From Eutypa lata (Eukaryota > Ascomycota > Sordariomycetes > Xylariales > Diatrypaceae), in assembly GCA_022661535.1 (NCBI GenBank), contig JAKULF010000003.1, positions 434,001 to 498,000 of the forward strand: a stretch of DNA of 64,000 nucleotides. The letters are read 5' to 3'. A program made the translations under genes and the position numbers. The notes under the pieces were generated by a model, which did no database searches, was not told where the DNA came from, and saw nothing but the letters and a program-made list of their open reading frames with translations. Positions 46,306 through 59,000 of this stretch are shown piece by piece (position 1 is the stretch's first letter; each line of letters starts with the position of its first letter).

Positions 46306-47731
46306 CTATTGGAACAACTCCTCATACGGCGGGAGGTCCCACCCCTTCACATCTTCCCTAATAAAATACTTACCGATGATATCCAACTTCAAGAAAGAGA
46401 CCAGTGCCATGATGTTAGTCAGGACACTGATACCGAACGCCGACGCCGGGTAGTAGTCACCGCGCTCTACGATCCCCTTCTGCACCTGGTCCATGAACGG
46501 TGAGAACTTCTGATGGTAAGCTTGGAGTGCTGCGACGACGCCGCCCGCCCCGGCAGCATCCTTTTTGTCTGCGCGCCCACAGTGTCTCCCGATCTCGCCC
46601 GCCAATATGTATGCCCCCACCACGGCAGACGTAGTACCCATTCCGGTGTTTGCCGACGGCGTCCAAGCAGCATCTCCGGTGAGCGCCACGCGGCCGCGGG
46701 ACCAATCGTCGAGCTTGACGACAGCCATACTGCAACAACTGGAGTCAGTAACTGCTTATTTCTTTGCCTGGTTTACCGAAACATGAGATTTGTCCCAGAA
46801 ATTATTCTCTCTCTCTCTCTCGAACATGTCGTCTTCACCAAAGCCTGCTAATTACGTAAAGGGAAGAAAAATAAATAAGGGAAGATTTTGCTTACCGCTC
46901 GCAGTAGAAGTCCTTGGAGTCTTGCATGGCCTTCAGGATCTCCTCTGCCTGCCAGCCCGCGCCCTCGAAGATCTCCGTAAACGCCTCCTTCTCCGCCTTG
47001 ACGTCTCCGCGGCGAGCATTCTCGAGCTTTTCCATGTGGGTCGTGCAGCCGAGGTATACCTGGATCTCGCTCGGGCTGTGCCTCCGGGTCTGTATACCTC
47101 GCTTCCCGGGAGCTATGTACGCCGACGCCACGTAACCCTCCCCTTCTTTTATAGGGCGCGGGAGGGTGAAGTACGCCACGTGCTGGCCGTTGAGCAGCGT
47201 GACGCCCTTGGTGTCGGACCCGAGCAGCGTCTTGCGGGTGCGCGACCACTGGCCGTCGGCCCCGACGAGGAGGTCGAAGTTTTCGGTCTTACCGTCCGCG
47301 AACTTCACTTCGACGGATTCCCCTTTATCCTCGAAGCTCTCGATCGACGACCTGAAGACGTACTTGGCTCGGCTGTTGGAAGCGTCGTAGAGAAGGCGAC
47401 AGAGGTCTCCCCGCATGATCTCGAATTCGCTGGTGAAAGACTGCAGCCCCTTTCCGGACTTGTTCGCTGGGAAGAAGGCCCGCCGCCGGCCCGAGCTGTC
47501 GACGATTTGAATCCCTTGCTCGGGGGCTGACTTCGCGCGGAAACCCTGCTCGAGACCCATGCGCTTCAGGACTTCGATCCCGTGGCCTCGTAGGTCGATC
47601 TGAAGCCCCGTTGTCCGCAGCGTGGGGTACCACTCGATGACGGTGACGTCGTGGCCCAACTTCCCGAGCCAGAAGGCGAGAGAGCTGCCGGCGATGCCAG
47701 CACCGGAGATGAGGATCCTCATTGGTGACAT
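46306..47731 (-). CDS. FAD-dependent aromatic-ring monooxygenase (PHBH/TetX-like)
   Basis: Exons 47731-46896 and 46729-46306 join in phase to 419 residues, separated by a 166-nt intron (GTAAGC donor, TTGCAG acceptor). The N-terminal dinucleotide fold RILISGAGIAGSSLAFWLGK carries GxGxxG at residues 10-15, followed by VIEWYPTLRTTG. The internal DG motif is LLVGADGQWSRTRK. The second FAD motif, RVALTGDAAWTPSANTGMG, lies at the start of exon 2 and is complete. These three motifs define class A flavin monooxygenases, which hydroxylate aromatic or polyketide substrates using NAD(P)H and O2. No membrane anchor or signal peptide is obvious. It sits between a GST-like gene and a Zn2Cys6 regulator gene on the same strand. 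The substrate is unknown. The family of bacterial TetX and fungal secondary-metabolite oxygenases is the closest guess. Confidence 0.9.
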
Positions 47732-48430
47732 GGCAGAATTGATGTTGTAAGTGTTATGTTATACGGGGAGTGATCTTGTATAAAATATCGGCTTATATTG
47801 ATGGTGTCGTTGCAAGGTATGTGGAACAAGTCCTCTCTGGATATATGGTTTCGAAAAAATATAATTTGGCCTGTAGATATAAGATGCTAAATTGATGGGA
47901 AAGTTTTCTAGTACTTACTAGCTGTAAATAGCTATTCAGATTAAATTTAAATAGTTAACGTGAAATATGATCTGTATTGGCGAGATTTGGGCGTGGGTAA
48001 TTATCTCCGGCGAGCGTGAAGACCGTTACACCCGTCTCGGCCGAACGCAACTCAGGCCGCCAAATTACCGCACAGGAGCTAAACGTCATGTATATTGCTA
48101 CGTAGCCATTATATACCATGTACTTATGTGGCGTCTTGTCTGCCGGCTCTGCCGACATTTTTCTTATGGTTCAACGTTTAGGCGACTTATCATCAAACTC
48201 ATTCCTTCGCGGATCTCAAGAATGAAGTCCCTCAAGTTTTTATATGCTCAGTGACATGGTGCCGAGATACTATTGGAAAGATGAGAAAGCCATATTTGTC
48301 GCTCCTCTACACAAAAACTTTTTACAACGATGAGTGGAGAGATGAAAGGGGGGGTGGGGTCATATAACCGTAAACTGACCACACATTTGTATACAATAAG
48401 TTTGGAATATGCTCGGATGGTTTCACTACA
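47732..48430. other. Promoter region of the FAD monooxygenase
   Basis: A 0.7 kb AT-rich spacer between two minus-strand genes. It carries the CGGCCGAACGC element at 48038-48048, about 310 bases upstream of the monooxygenase ATG, and a GC-richer island around 48000-48060 in AT-rich surroundings. Confidence 0.55.
48038..48048 (-). promoter_or_regulatory. CGG-type element, copy 1
   Basis: CGGCCGAACGC, the exact reverse complement of the element at 50735-50745. The CGG/CCG half sites are the kind bound by Zn2Cys6 regulators; binding by the neighbouring regulator is inferred. Confidence 0.45.
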
Positions 48431-50723
48431 CTAAGAAAATATCACATCTGGTAAGAAGTAATCTAAGTCTAAATACAAGCCATTTCCTTCCTGCCCACTA
48501 CCAAAACTCGTAGATGTAAAGCCCGTATCGTTAGGGCTCGGCGAGACAATATTATCAAACCACGTCTCGAGCAGATTATAACAGAACTCAAGGCTATCTC
48601 TTCCACTCTGAGCAATCTTAGCTTCGCACGGAATACCCTCTTCTACGGCTTCGACTTGGACGAGAACCATTTCCAAGAACATGTGATTCTTAACGTTGGT
48701 CTCACCGCGCCGGATGCGCTCCTCCGCCAGTAAGATCATGTCCCGAACGGCTTGCTTGAGCAGCTTTCTGTACAGTGAATTGCGCTGCAGCGTGCCGTCA
48801 ACGCGCTGCGTCTCGGCCTCGGCGAGCAGCTCGCGGCTGATGATGACCGACGAGTATCGGATCCCCTCTCTGAGTAGGACTCCGCGCGCCATCAGATGTG
48901 AGAAGCCTTCGTCTGGCTCCGGTGAGATTATGGCTAGGGCAACATCGACACTGATCTTGAGTGAGTAGTAAAATAAGGGATTCGTACGTGATTTGCCGGA
49001 GAACGGGCAGTGCAGTGGTATCATGATCCGACGGACCAGGTAATCAAGCAGGTTACGGTGGAAGGCCGTCACCCCCGACCCCTCGTTCTCTTTCATGAAA
49101 CTGCTGTACGCTCGATATGCATCCGTGATTTCCGAGCTAAGTGTAAGGATGTCCTGGTAAGAAATCTCGGAGTTCAAGCAGCTTAGGAGCTTAAGGATCT
49201 GGACGCGGGTCTGCAGTGAGTCTAGTAGGATGAGCTGGATCGAGGTCGTCGTGAAGGTACCTCTGGGATGCGGTTGAAGAACTGTGGTCGACTCGTCCAT
49301 CTCATCATCATTGGTATTGGAAGGTGGCTTGGTGTCGAACTCGTCAAAGGAAATCCTAGGTGGCATTCCCGTGTCTAGGGAGGCCTGCACTGCCATTTCA
49401 AGTATAGTGGCCCATAGTCTCCGACGGAGTTCGGCTTGTAAAATGGACATTGCCGGGAGGTGTTTTGGGTCCCGATGTAGGCCTATTTGCATAGCGCTGT
49501 GGACGAGAGATCCCATCGAAATCCATGTCAAGTCCCCACCCACTGAGAAGATCTGCCGCGCAAGAAGAGTTAGGCAGTGGGTTTGGAGCCCGGTAATATC
49601 CAGACGGTCCTTCTCTAGCGGTCCTGAAAGCCATGTCTGGGCAGCATATATCCATTGGTGAACCATATTGCGAAACCCAGGGTTAGTGTCTCCGTGGTCC
49701 GATAGACTTGACCCTATCGCAATAACAAGGAGTATCTTAAGCCGTAGTTTGGTGGTAACACTTTGTGGATGGTCCCAGTAATTCCTATACTCAATCCAAA
49801 AAGAAGGTATATGGAGTATTCGATACGTCGATTCGAATGATCGGAAGTATAAATTCACCATTGCGTCTGCCACTTCCCGTGAGAGGGATGCAAGACCGAA
49901 TTCAGGACCTGATAGTAGTCTACTAGGCCGTCCTACCTTGCTACACCTTGATATGTCTTTGCATTTCTGGAGGAAATCGCCCATTTGGGAAACCAGAGGA
50001 GCAGTCTCCGCATCTTGAAACGAGGTTGCATTGCCACTACCGGTGGCCTGAGAATAGCAGGCATAGATAGGGCCAAAATAGTTCTGTGATGATTAGTGGA
50101 GAGTCGGACTAGGGAGGGGCGCACACTAATGCCGATCGTACCTCTGAAGCTGCATCTACGCCCAGCCAGTGGCTATACCTTGGGGTCCTCGTTTTGTTTA
50201 GTGTCACTTGGGAGTCCTGTAGCCCGGGTTGGCGTGTCAGTATTCCGCGGCCAGGCTCTGATAGCCTATGAATGGCATTGTGTTCCTCGAGGTGTTGTAC
50301 GCGTCGCAAGAGGCTCTGCAAGTCTGATGGTTCGCCTTGGCCACGATTCGGTGGTGAGATGTTATTGCGATCTAAAGCGATCGGAGTATTACTCTGCCCT
50401 ACTACTGGTACCCGAGATTCGGATATATCGCTACCATGCTCTGTGACCGTCCGACCCGCGTTTATCTGCTGGGGCTGAGATAAAGGGGATGCATAGGCTG
50501 ATGGACCTGGTGGAGAACCCCGTGACGCGCCATGGGTCCGTTGAGACTGCCGCTGAATGACTGGATCAGAGGAATTGCCGTGGATGTCGAATGTACATTT
50601 AGTTTTAGCAGAAGCGCAATGCCGACAAGGATCGCTTCTGTCGCACTTGATCTTGCGTCGCCTGCACTCAAGACAGGACAAGGCCGGCCTGCGGCGTCGG
50701 CGGGTTGGTCGCTCCATGAACAT
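48431..50723 (-). CDS. Zn2Cys6 fungal transcription factor
   Basis: Exons 50723-50142 and 50083-48431 join in phase to 744 residues (58-nt intron, donor GTACGA, branch CACTAATC, acceptor TCACAG). The N-terminal zinc cluster has six cysteines at residues 17, 20, 27, 33, 36 and 43 (spacing 2-6-5-2-6), with the basic stretch RRRKIK between the second and third. A Pro/Ser/Gln-rich linker follows. The LQSLLRRVQHLEEHN segment is a likely short dimerisation coiled coil. From about residue 235 the protein has the fungal-specific regulatory domain (LYFRSFESTYRILHIPSFW, SMGSLVHSAMQIGLHRDPKH, ELRRRLWATILEM), complete to the end. It is a nuclear DNA-binding regulator, probably of the adjacent genes: the monooxygenase lies downstream and the rhamnosidase is divergent. 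A second in-frame ATG two codons into the N-terminus (50717) is an alternative start. Confidence 0.93.
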
Positions 50724-50734
50724 AGTGCTAAAAC

Positions 50735-50745
50735 GCGTTCGGCCG
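50735..50745 (+). promoter_or_regulatory. CGG-type element, copy 2
   Basis: GCGTTCGGCCG, identical in reverse complement to 48038-48048. It lies 12 bases upstream of the regulator ATG, so it is probably in its leader or core promoter. Confidence 0.45.
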
Positions 50746-50885
50746 TATCGTCAGGTATATAACTAGGGACGCTCTCCATAGACGGAGATGCACTTAATAG
50801 ATAGATGCACGAAGTAGCGTGGAAAGTGATTAGGAAGACGGCAGGTTTTCAACTCAACGGACACAACCTCGGCGGAGCAAAGTTC

Positions 50886-50894
50886 TCGGCCGTA
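50886..50894 (+). promoter_or_regulatory. TCGGCCGTA element, copy 3
   Basis: This nine-base match to 50739-50747 in the shared promoter contains the palindrome CGGCCG. Confidence 0.35.
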
Positions 50895-51811
50895 AGCAAA
50901 AATGCCGAGGGCCGCCCCCTGTCTATACCCGCTTATGACCGGAAACCCACAACTATGAGCGACATGAGCAGGTGAAATGACTCGAACGATTTTAAGTTAT
51001 CTATTGTGGTATTGGTTGGATTGAAACTTGTTGCTTTGTCGTTGTGAATAATACAAATATATTGATCTTCTATAAAGCGTATTCATATTTCCTGGCTCTC
51101 AACGCTTACTGCCATAATTTCAATCAGAAAGATATCCAGTGATAGTGGATATCATACACTACTACGTCGTGGGAACATTATTCTCTAACATTGCATGTTG
51201 TCATCTTCAAGATTTTGTCAATAGGTAAACAAGACTAGAGACAACAACTAGTGTTAGAACTTGTAGCTAGGGTTGATACCATTTTAACTGTTCCAGCTCG
51301 CCCATAAGGTTTCATCCCATCAACATGAATATACACCACGTATTACTCTTCTAAACCGGAAAGACTCGATTCAAACGCTTGAAATATGTGGCAATAAGTT
51401 GAACTAAGCGAAAGAAGTATCCCCTGCTTTGAGGCAATATGTAACGGTGCCAAGAGCTGCCATTGTTATTAAGCTATATTTTCCCCAACTTACCAGCTTC
51501 CCCACGATTTGACATTCGATCTAGACCCTGAATAGTTATAGCAGCATGGTATCCACTCGTTATTCGGCTCAAGTGGCCCCGATAAATGTAACGGTACCTT
51601 AATTATTCCTACAATGCCCCTTTAACAGTCTAAGCGAGACGGATACCTACTATAACTCCGCGTCGAAATATGGAGAAAGATGACGTACAAGGTTATCACG
51701 AGATGGATTCTTGCTGTGATATTTGAAGCGTATAACTAGGCCCCTTCAATAGTTAGACTCAAGTTTAGAGGACTGTGAAGAGCCACTCTTACCTTATGCA
51801 GATTCTCTAGG

Positions 51812-54800
51812 ATGAAGGTCTCCTGGTTGTTATATGTAGTAGCCCTTTCCCCTTATTGTATCAATGCTCTCACGGTTGAGGCTGGATCCCTGAGGACCGA
51901 TGGAGTTAATAAGCCCATTGCAGTAGACTCTACCCAACCTCGACTATCCTGGAGACTACATTCGTTAAAGCGCGGTGATAGCTCAGACCGCTTTCCAGAT
52001 CCAAGCTTCTAGCTCGGACGGCCTCTGGCCTCTTCCCGAGTTTTGGGATACCGGTCGTGTAAGGTCGGATGACAGTTTCGTCGTCTACAACGGCGAGGAG
52101 CTTCAATCGCGCTCTACGGTATTCTGGAGAGCTCGCGTGTGGGATGTGCAGGGTATTGCTTCAGCTTGGAGTGAAACCTCCATCTTTGAGGTGTCTTTGC
52201 TCGACGCCTCAGATTGGAAGGCATCTTGGATTACGAATCCTGGGTATTCGTCTGGAAACACCTCACTGCCGCTCTTCGCCAAGGAGTTTTTAGTGCCATG
52301 TACTGTGGCAAAGGCACGCCTTTACTTGCTAGGCCTCGGTATTCACGCGCCGGAGATCAATGGTAATGTTGTCGGAGATTCGGTACTACAGCAGGGCTAT
52401 TCCTCGATTAACAAAACAGCCCTTTACTCGACTTATGTTACTGAACACCTCACACTTGGTAAGAATGTCATCGGTATCGCCCTTGAGAAAGGCATATACG
52501 ATGCAGACGAACCTCTGGGAGGAAGGTATACCAAATTCACCGTGCCTGAGCAAGAATTGAAATTGATCTCTCAGTTGGAGTTTACCTGTATCGGCGAGTC
52601 ACACTCAGTTGTGTCAGACAACTCATGGGTCACGACCGTACAAGGTCCTCACCTGGAAGGGCACTGGTACGGTGACGAGGAATACGATGCTAGAAAGGAG
52701 GTCGCCGATTGGTCAAGGACGTCTGGGATGCGAGATGACTGGAATAAGGCTTCAGTTACTACTGGGCCACAAGGCGTTTTGACTAGCCCAAGGTCACCGC
52801 CACTGAAAGTTGTTGAGACGGTCAAAGCTATTGCTGTGAACCAGGTGAGATCGCATTAAGCTCTCACCATGCCATTATACCTAGGCACGCTTCCAACACG
52901 CTGTACTAATTCTTGACTAGGTTGGAGATCAGTGGGTATTCGACTTCGGTGTTAACTTCGCTGGCACCTTTTCTTTCAAAATAAACGGACAGAGCGTACG
53001 TATAAGCTTTACCTGGGCTTCTCAGGATCTATGAGTTCTGACTATTCATATCGTAGCGTGAGGGGACTAGAATCGTTTTCTACCCTTCCGAGATAGTCAA
53101 TGAGGGTGGCGGCCCTGACCAAAGTACCACTGAAGGTCCCATATTTGACGCTCACACAATCAAAGGCGAGAAGTCCGAAGTGTATTCTCCGAAATTCCTT
53201 TATCACGGGATGCAATATGTCGGCGTTAACATGACATGGACCCCTTTACTTTCTGACATGACCGGCTCTGTGATTAGAGCCTCGAATGAGCCAGTCCTGT
53301 CCGTATCGACTAGCAACAATCTGTTCAATGGTATCCATAAGATCATTGATCGCTCAATCCAGGTAAATGTCCACCTGAAAGTAAATCTATGGGCTGCTAA
53401 TACATAATTAAATACATAATTAGAGCAACATGTACTCGGTCTTAACCGACTGCCCTCACAGGGAGAAGTATGGCTGGATGGAACAGGACCACCTCGTCTT
53501 TGAACCACTTGCCCATGGATACGACCTACAAGCATAGGGTGACGACGTGGTCCGGACAATAGCCGACGCTCAAGCAGCTGATGTTTCGGGGCTTATACCA
53601 GATATCGCCCCTGAATTGTACGTTCTTTTCCTCGGTGCCATCACGCGTTTGCTAAGACAGACCTGCCATAGTGGTAATCCGATGGGTGGCGGATACCGCA
53701 ATGATCCTAATGTAGGCTATAAATTACATTAGTACTACATAGCGGACTGGTTCCTGCCAATATGCTAACGATGTCGCACTGGGGTAGGGCCATGATTGCG
53801 GTTCCCTTGAAGCTCTATAAATACTACGGTGATGTCAACGTACTTAAGATGCGGTATTCCACTATGGGAGAGTATATCAATTACTTTAAAAATAGAGCAG
53901 GTGGCAAGCCATACTTGAACGACGGTGGCCTCGGGGATTGGTTGACACTGGGTGAGCTAGCGCTCCATCCACTAAAGCCTCCATTGTTAACACATATTCA
54001 TAGATACAACTACACCTAAGGGGGTGGCATCAACATTTGGCTATCAGCAGGCAGTTCAGGACATGGCCGAAGTAGAAGAGATTTTAGGGAACATAGCCGA
54101 GGCCGCCAGCTACCGCGCCTTGTCGGATGGTATCAAGCAGGGCTTCAATGACATGTGGTTTAACACCACCGGGTCTCCACACTACAGCACCAATTGCCAG
54201 GGCTGCAATGCGATCGCGCTGGACATGGGCGCTGTTGCTGATGAGTATAAGTCCGATGTGTTAGGGAACATCATAACTTCCCTGGAGAGTAATGACTGGC
54301 ACTGGACTGTGGGAGAAATATCTCTACCAAGTAAGGCTACCCTCGAAAGAATCGGTCGATATAGACTATATGTACTATCTAGTTGCTAATATTTCATATG
54401 GTTAGGTCTAATCCGTGTACTCCACAAGTATGGGAGAGATGATGCCTTCTTCAAGATCTTCAGCCGGACGACCATACCTAGTTACGGCTCGCAGGTAGCG
54501 TATGGAGCTACTTCACTCTGGGAGCACTGGGATGCACCGGAAACAGGCGGTAGTTGGAATCACTTCATGTCTGTCCTTTCCCTCTGTATCATCTCCGCCA
54601 CTATAGATAATTAACATCGGATAGGTATGGCTACGGAGACGCCTGGATCCTCCAGTTGAGCGGTCTCAACTACGCCGAGATAGTACCGCATGGGAGCATA
54701 TTGACTTTCGGCCAGTTGTGGTTGGTGATTTGACATCAGCAAGCACGAGCTATCGAACATCGAGGGGTGTTACTTCGGCTAGTTGGAAGTTGAATGGCAA

Positions 54801-54993
54801 TACCTTGCTATATGATGTTGTGGTACCCGTAGGGTCTAAGGGAACTATATATCTGGATGGTACATCCATTACAGAAAGCGGATCAAGACTTCGACCCGAT
54901 AGGAACGGAATTCTGAGCGTGGAGATCAATGCCGGTCAGGCTATTATTAGTGTTGGGTCAGGATGCTATTCGTTCTCGCTAAGTAAAGATTGA
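51812..54993 (+). pseudogene. Alpha-L-rhamnosidase (GH78), decaying
   Basis: Family members are secreted enzymes that release L-rhamnose from plant glycosides. A signal peptide (WLLYVVALSPYCINA) starts at 51812. GH78 landmarks are present: NMYSVLTDCPHREKYGWMEQ, GGGYRNDPN and LGDWLTL, and later DWHWTVGEI and ATSLWEHWDAP. Introns fit at 52845-52920, 52996-53056, 53363-53423, 53952-54003, 54331-54405 and 54569-54624 (unusual donor GTCTGT). Four lesions stop translation: an extra base near 51973 shifts the frame after RLHSLKRG; TAG at 53535-53537 interrupts GYDLQA/GDDVVRTIAD; the intron 53712-53779 has branch GCTAAC but ends in AC instead of AG; and one base is missing near 54690, between AEIVP and WEHIDFRPV. 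The rest of each exon remains well conserved, so decay looks recent. Sequencing error could explain single lesions, but four in one gene argues otherwise. Confidence 0.88.
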
Positions 54994-56096
54994 TATAGAG
55001 GGAACGGGAATCGTTATCATCTTTCCTAAATAAATTTAAAGCGTTTATTTTCGAACTAACCTTTAATCCTTAACCTCAGATCAACAAACATTGTTGGTCA
55101 CTGGGTAAAGAGCCAAGCGCAAGGGTTCTCCGACACCCTTACCCTTCTGGACTGACTTCGCGACAATATTTTATTCCTATATAGGTAAATCAATGCTCAT
55201 GTACGGTGTTATACAGCTACGCACAGTGGCGAAGACGATGGAGGTGGGACTTGGGGGTTGGAATCACGAGCAGTTAAAATGATATCCAATGACCTCAGCT
55301 TTCGAGATAGTTTAGCATCCGCATAGCGTTTTATAAATAGATACCTTTTCACATACACGACTTCTCGCTGTGCGTATATTGACGAGATCACGGTCTCGAA
55401 CAGTTCTGCAAAGGAGTATCTCACCTACGTAGAGCATATCCTTGATCTTTGTGATGATGTTTGGAAAGGAAATTTGTTGCACACGCAACTTAACGTTAAG
55501 TTTAAAAAGCAGTTCTGCTAATCGGGCTGTGTTTCTCATGCGAACCTTAGCTATGTTCCACAGATACAGCTGTCATTAACCACCGGCAGCTGCACCATCT
55601 CGCCTATCTGTTGTCCATTTTATTACCACTACACTTGAAGCTATTCACTGTTCGAGGTATGTAGGTTTCATTCGTCATGAATTAAGTGAGTACCGCATTA
55701 TGGTAACATTATGATACGTATATACACCGTGATGGTGAAGCTACTCCGCCATCAAGTCCCTATGAGTAACCAGGTCCAAGCCTACACACACGTAACCCCG
55801 CAGTGGTTAACTCCGCCCCCAAATTGCTAAGTGCAGCTTTCCGTCGGTGTGGGTGTACTGCATGTACAATATTGAATTGATTATTGTCTATAAAGTGCAG
55901 GGCTACCTGTTCTCTCGGCTCGATAATAATCACATGAAACTGTGGAATGGCCTGCGGGTTTTGCAACGCATGTTAGGCTGGTCAATTCGCTTGCCACATT
56001 TCACGCGGTTAGTGTACACTACGAATCTCAGTTCCATTCATTTTTTCTTTCTGTCTTTACCTAGTAGGTCGTTATCGTGATCAGTCTCCACTAGAC
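54994..56096. other. Intergenic, no gene supported
   Basis: 1.1 kb between the rhamnosidase pseudogene and the ULD-CorA gene, both +. AT-rich, with only short frames. The last 60 bases (T/C-rich) look like the leader of the next gene. Confidence 0.5.
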
Positions 56097-59000
56097 ATGG
56101 CTGCGCAATATGAGAACCCTAAGGCTGAGGACGGAATTGAAGAACCGAATGACCGCCAGAGCTATCATTCCCACAATGAAGGGTTCAAGACAGAGGTAAT
56201 CTACCTCAAAGATCCTACCGGAAGGAAATTTACATTTCCTTTCAGTATAGGGAGGACTTGGCATGTATGCTTCATATCCCGTTGCCTCACCATCGGTAAA
56301 ATTAACAATCAATAACAGGGAATGGAAGAACTGATCGAGCAAGCAACCAACCACATTGATGTCTTGGGACCTTTTATCAAAGATGGCCACTATGATCTCG
56401 TCAGTCTCGACGGCAACTCCATTCTACCTTCCGTTTGGGAGCAATGTATCAAGCCTGGGTGCTTCTTGACGATGCGCATGTGGAAAGACGCCGAAAATGC
56501 AAAAAATGAGAGAGAGGATGCGGGCAAGAAGCTTGAGGCCGAGGAAGAATATAAGCGATCGGTAGGGAAAGATAAAGCGCCATTACGATTCAAGGATGCT
56601 GTGGGAAGGAAGTTTACCTTCCCCTTCGACTTGTGCAGAACTTGGCAGGTATGTTTCTAATAGGAGTATTCTATATTACCTATCTATTAACACCTACGCA
56701 GGGTATAGAAGAGTGCATAAAACAAGCCTTTATGCATGTGGATGCCATCGGTCCTCACGTCCAAGCCGGGTATTATGATCTTATAGGACCTGGTGGTGAA
56801 ATCATCCTCCCGAGCCTCTGGGAAAAGACGATTGAGCCTGGTTGGGCGGTAACGATGCATATGTGGCCAATGGAACAACGTCCCGAACCCCCTCGTATGT
56901 TTAGTGGGCGGGGCCGGCCAGCCTGGAATCAAGGCCGAGGAACGAAACCTATTCCCATGGGAGGACCGCCGCCTCCTCTGTTCCCCCGCCCACCTACTTG
57001 GGGAGAGCCTCCGAGTGTTCAAGCTCCACGAAGTGTCGCATTCTCACAGCAGATGAAGACACAAAGTACTATGCCAAAGAACAACGTTGGTGTGCTGGCA
57101 TCGTTCTTGACTGGACGCCCAAAGCGAGCGAAAAAGAAGGACGGGGCCCAGCCTACTGTCTCATCGAGCGTAGCTGAGGTGATAGAGGGCCCTGTTCAAG
57201 AGTGGGTGAAACCACCTGTAGTCCCCTCAGTTACAAATACAAAGAAAAGCAGCACCTCGACTTCATCTACAGCATCAAAGGAATACGCAACTGACGATAA
57301 CACCGAGCTTTCGGACTTAGACAACGCCAGCGACGAGGTATTAGAGGCTCGACAAGAGGCACAGAGCAAAAATTTGATCGTGGTTTGCAAAACGAGAAAT
57401 CCCTCTAACACACGGCTCACTACAATACGGCGTCAAAATACCATGCCCCTAGAAATACCAAGGCTGCTGCATATTCGTTCAGCTCGCGTGTACTGGGAAG
57501 GTCCTGGGACTCTACATTCGGCCTCGTTAGAGTTAATTCGGCAACAAGCTTCCACACCTCCGCCGGGGGTTGCCATAAATAAAAATGGAATAGGGCAAAT
57601 GACGTGGCTGTGAGTACTAAGTAACTTCATAAGTTCCCTTGTTGCAATTAATCATGCTCACGCATCTAGACATGTCACCCGAAATTTCATGAACTTCCAT
57701 GAATTTGAGGTACGGAAATTTCATACCTCGTACTCATTACTTTAATTACTCACTAAACATTGAACAGGACATCGCACAGTTTGATCTCTCAAAAGAACCT
57801 CGTATTTGCAGTCTAATACACCACCTTTTCGATACGATCAAATCTAGAAAGATTGATGAAGACTGGTACATAAAACCCGGTACGATTCTGCGATGTGATA
57901 CAGAGCCAAGTGAGGATACGTTCGAGTCGGTGTTATTCGTCTCAATACCAAGCCTGTACCCAAGCTCTCATGATGATGGTTCTCATAAAGGCGGGGAATA
58001 CTGTAGGGACCGAAAGCTTTTCGAGGCATTCGACCAAATTAAGACGCAATCTGACGAAGAGAAAGAATGGTATAGTAGACGTGACCGAGAGTCAGACAGG
58101 AGCCAGCAGTTGTGGGTTGGACAAACATGGATATTGCTTGCAGGAACAAGTAAGTTAAACCGTCTTAGATAAATTAGCTGATACTAAGAATAGTATTAGG
58201 TATTCTCACGTATAGCAATCGTTCGAGAGATATACTAGATGGTAGTAGCGTCACGGTACAAGATGAAGTAACGCATGCTGAGGATGGCGATCAAATCATT
58301 CAAATCATGGACAAAGATAGGAGGTTGTTCTATATACCATCCAGCAAATGCAAGAGCTTCTATGTAAGCGAACCCCACAGCATATCTTATGAACCTAGTT
58401 AATTTTCAACAGGAATTGCAAGTCTGCATGATTCAAGAACTTGTAAGAATAGAGAAGGATAAGGTCGAGGACTGCTTGGTTCGATTTCATCTGCAGGATG
58501 GCCAAGAACTTACACCTGGGAAATGGATTGCCCTTATGAAACGGGGCAATGTCCCCCTAATCAAAGCTTCTTTAGAAGGCTATCTACCACCGAAATCAGT
58601 TGACGAGAGACCCTCATCATCATATAGATCGTCAACAACGAGCTCAACACGAAAAACCTCAAGAGCCAATTCCATTTCACTGGATGAATCTAAAACAGAT
58701 CGAAATCACAATGACGTTGCTGAGTCCAAGGCAACTAGAAATGATAACAGTGGGTTTTTGCTGATAAGTTCGGAACCGGAAATGATTAGTATGCTATGAG
58801 ATGAACGATATCTCCAAACACTGTTAAAAAGAAACTAACATAAGCATAGGCTCGAAACTAAATCTCCCCGAACTAAACCGAAAGGTTCCGCCATTTTTTA
58901 GTTGGGTGAATGAAACCGAGAGTGGAAGGGCCAAGAACATTGCTAGAGGTTTCAATGAGGCCATCGCCCGGGTAGAGCTGAAGCTTCTTCACACAGAAGG

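Larger units (their letters stand above)
50724..51811. promoter_or_regulatory. Divergent promoter between regulator and rhamnosidase genes
   Basis: A 1.1 kb spacer between the oppositely transcribed Zn2Cys6 gene (-) and GH78 gene (+). The left 250 bases are GC-richer and hold two TCGGCCGTA sites (50739-50747 and 50886-50894); the rest is AT-rich. Joint control of both genes from here is plausible but unproven. Confidence 0.5.

Noticed and set aside
46513..47530. Long + frames (up to 246 codons) opposite the FAD monooxygenase
   Set aside because: Shadows of the minus-strand gene; the FAD motifs are on the other strand.
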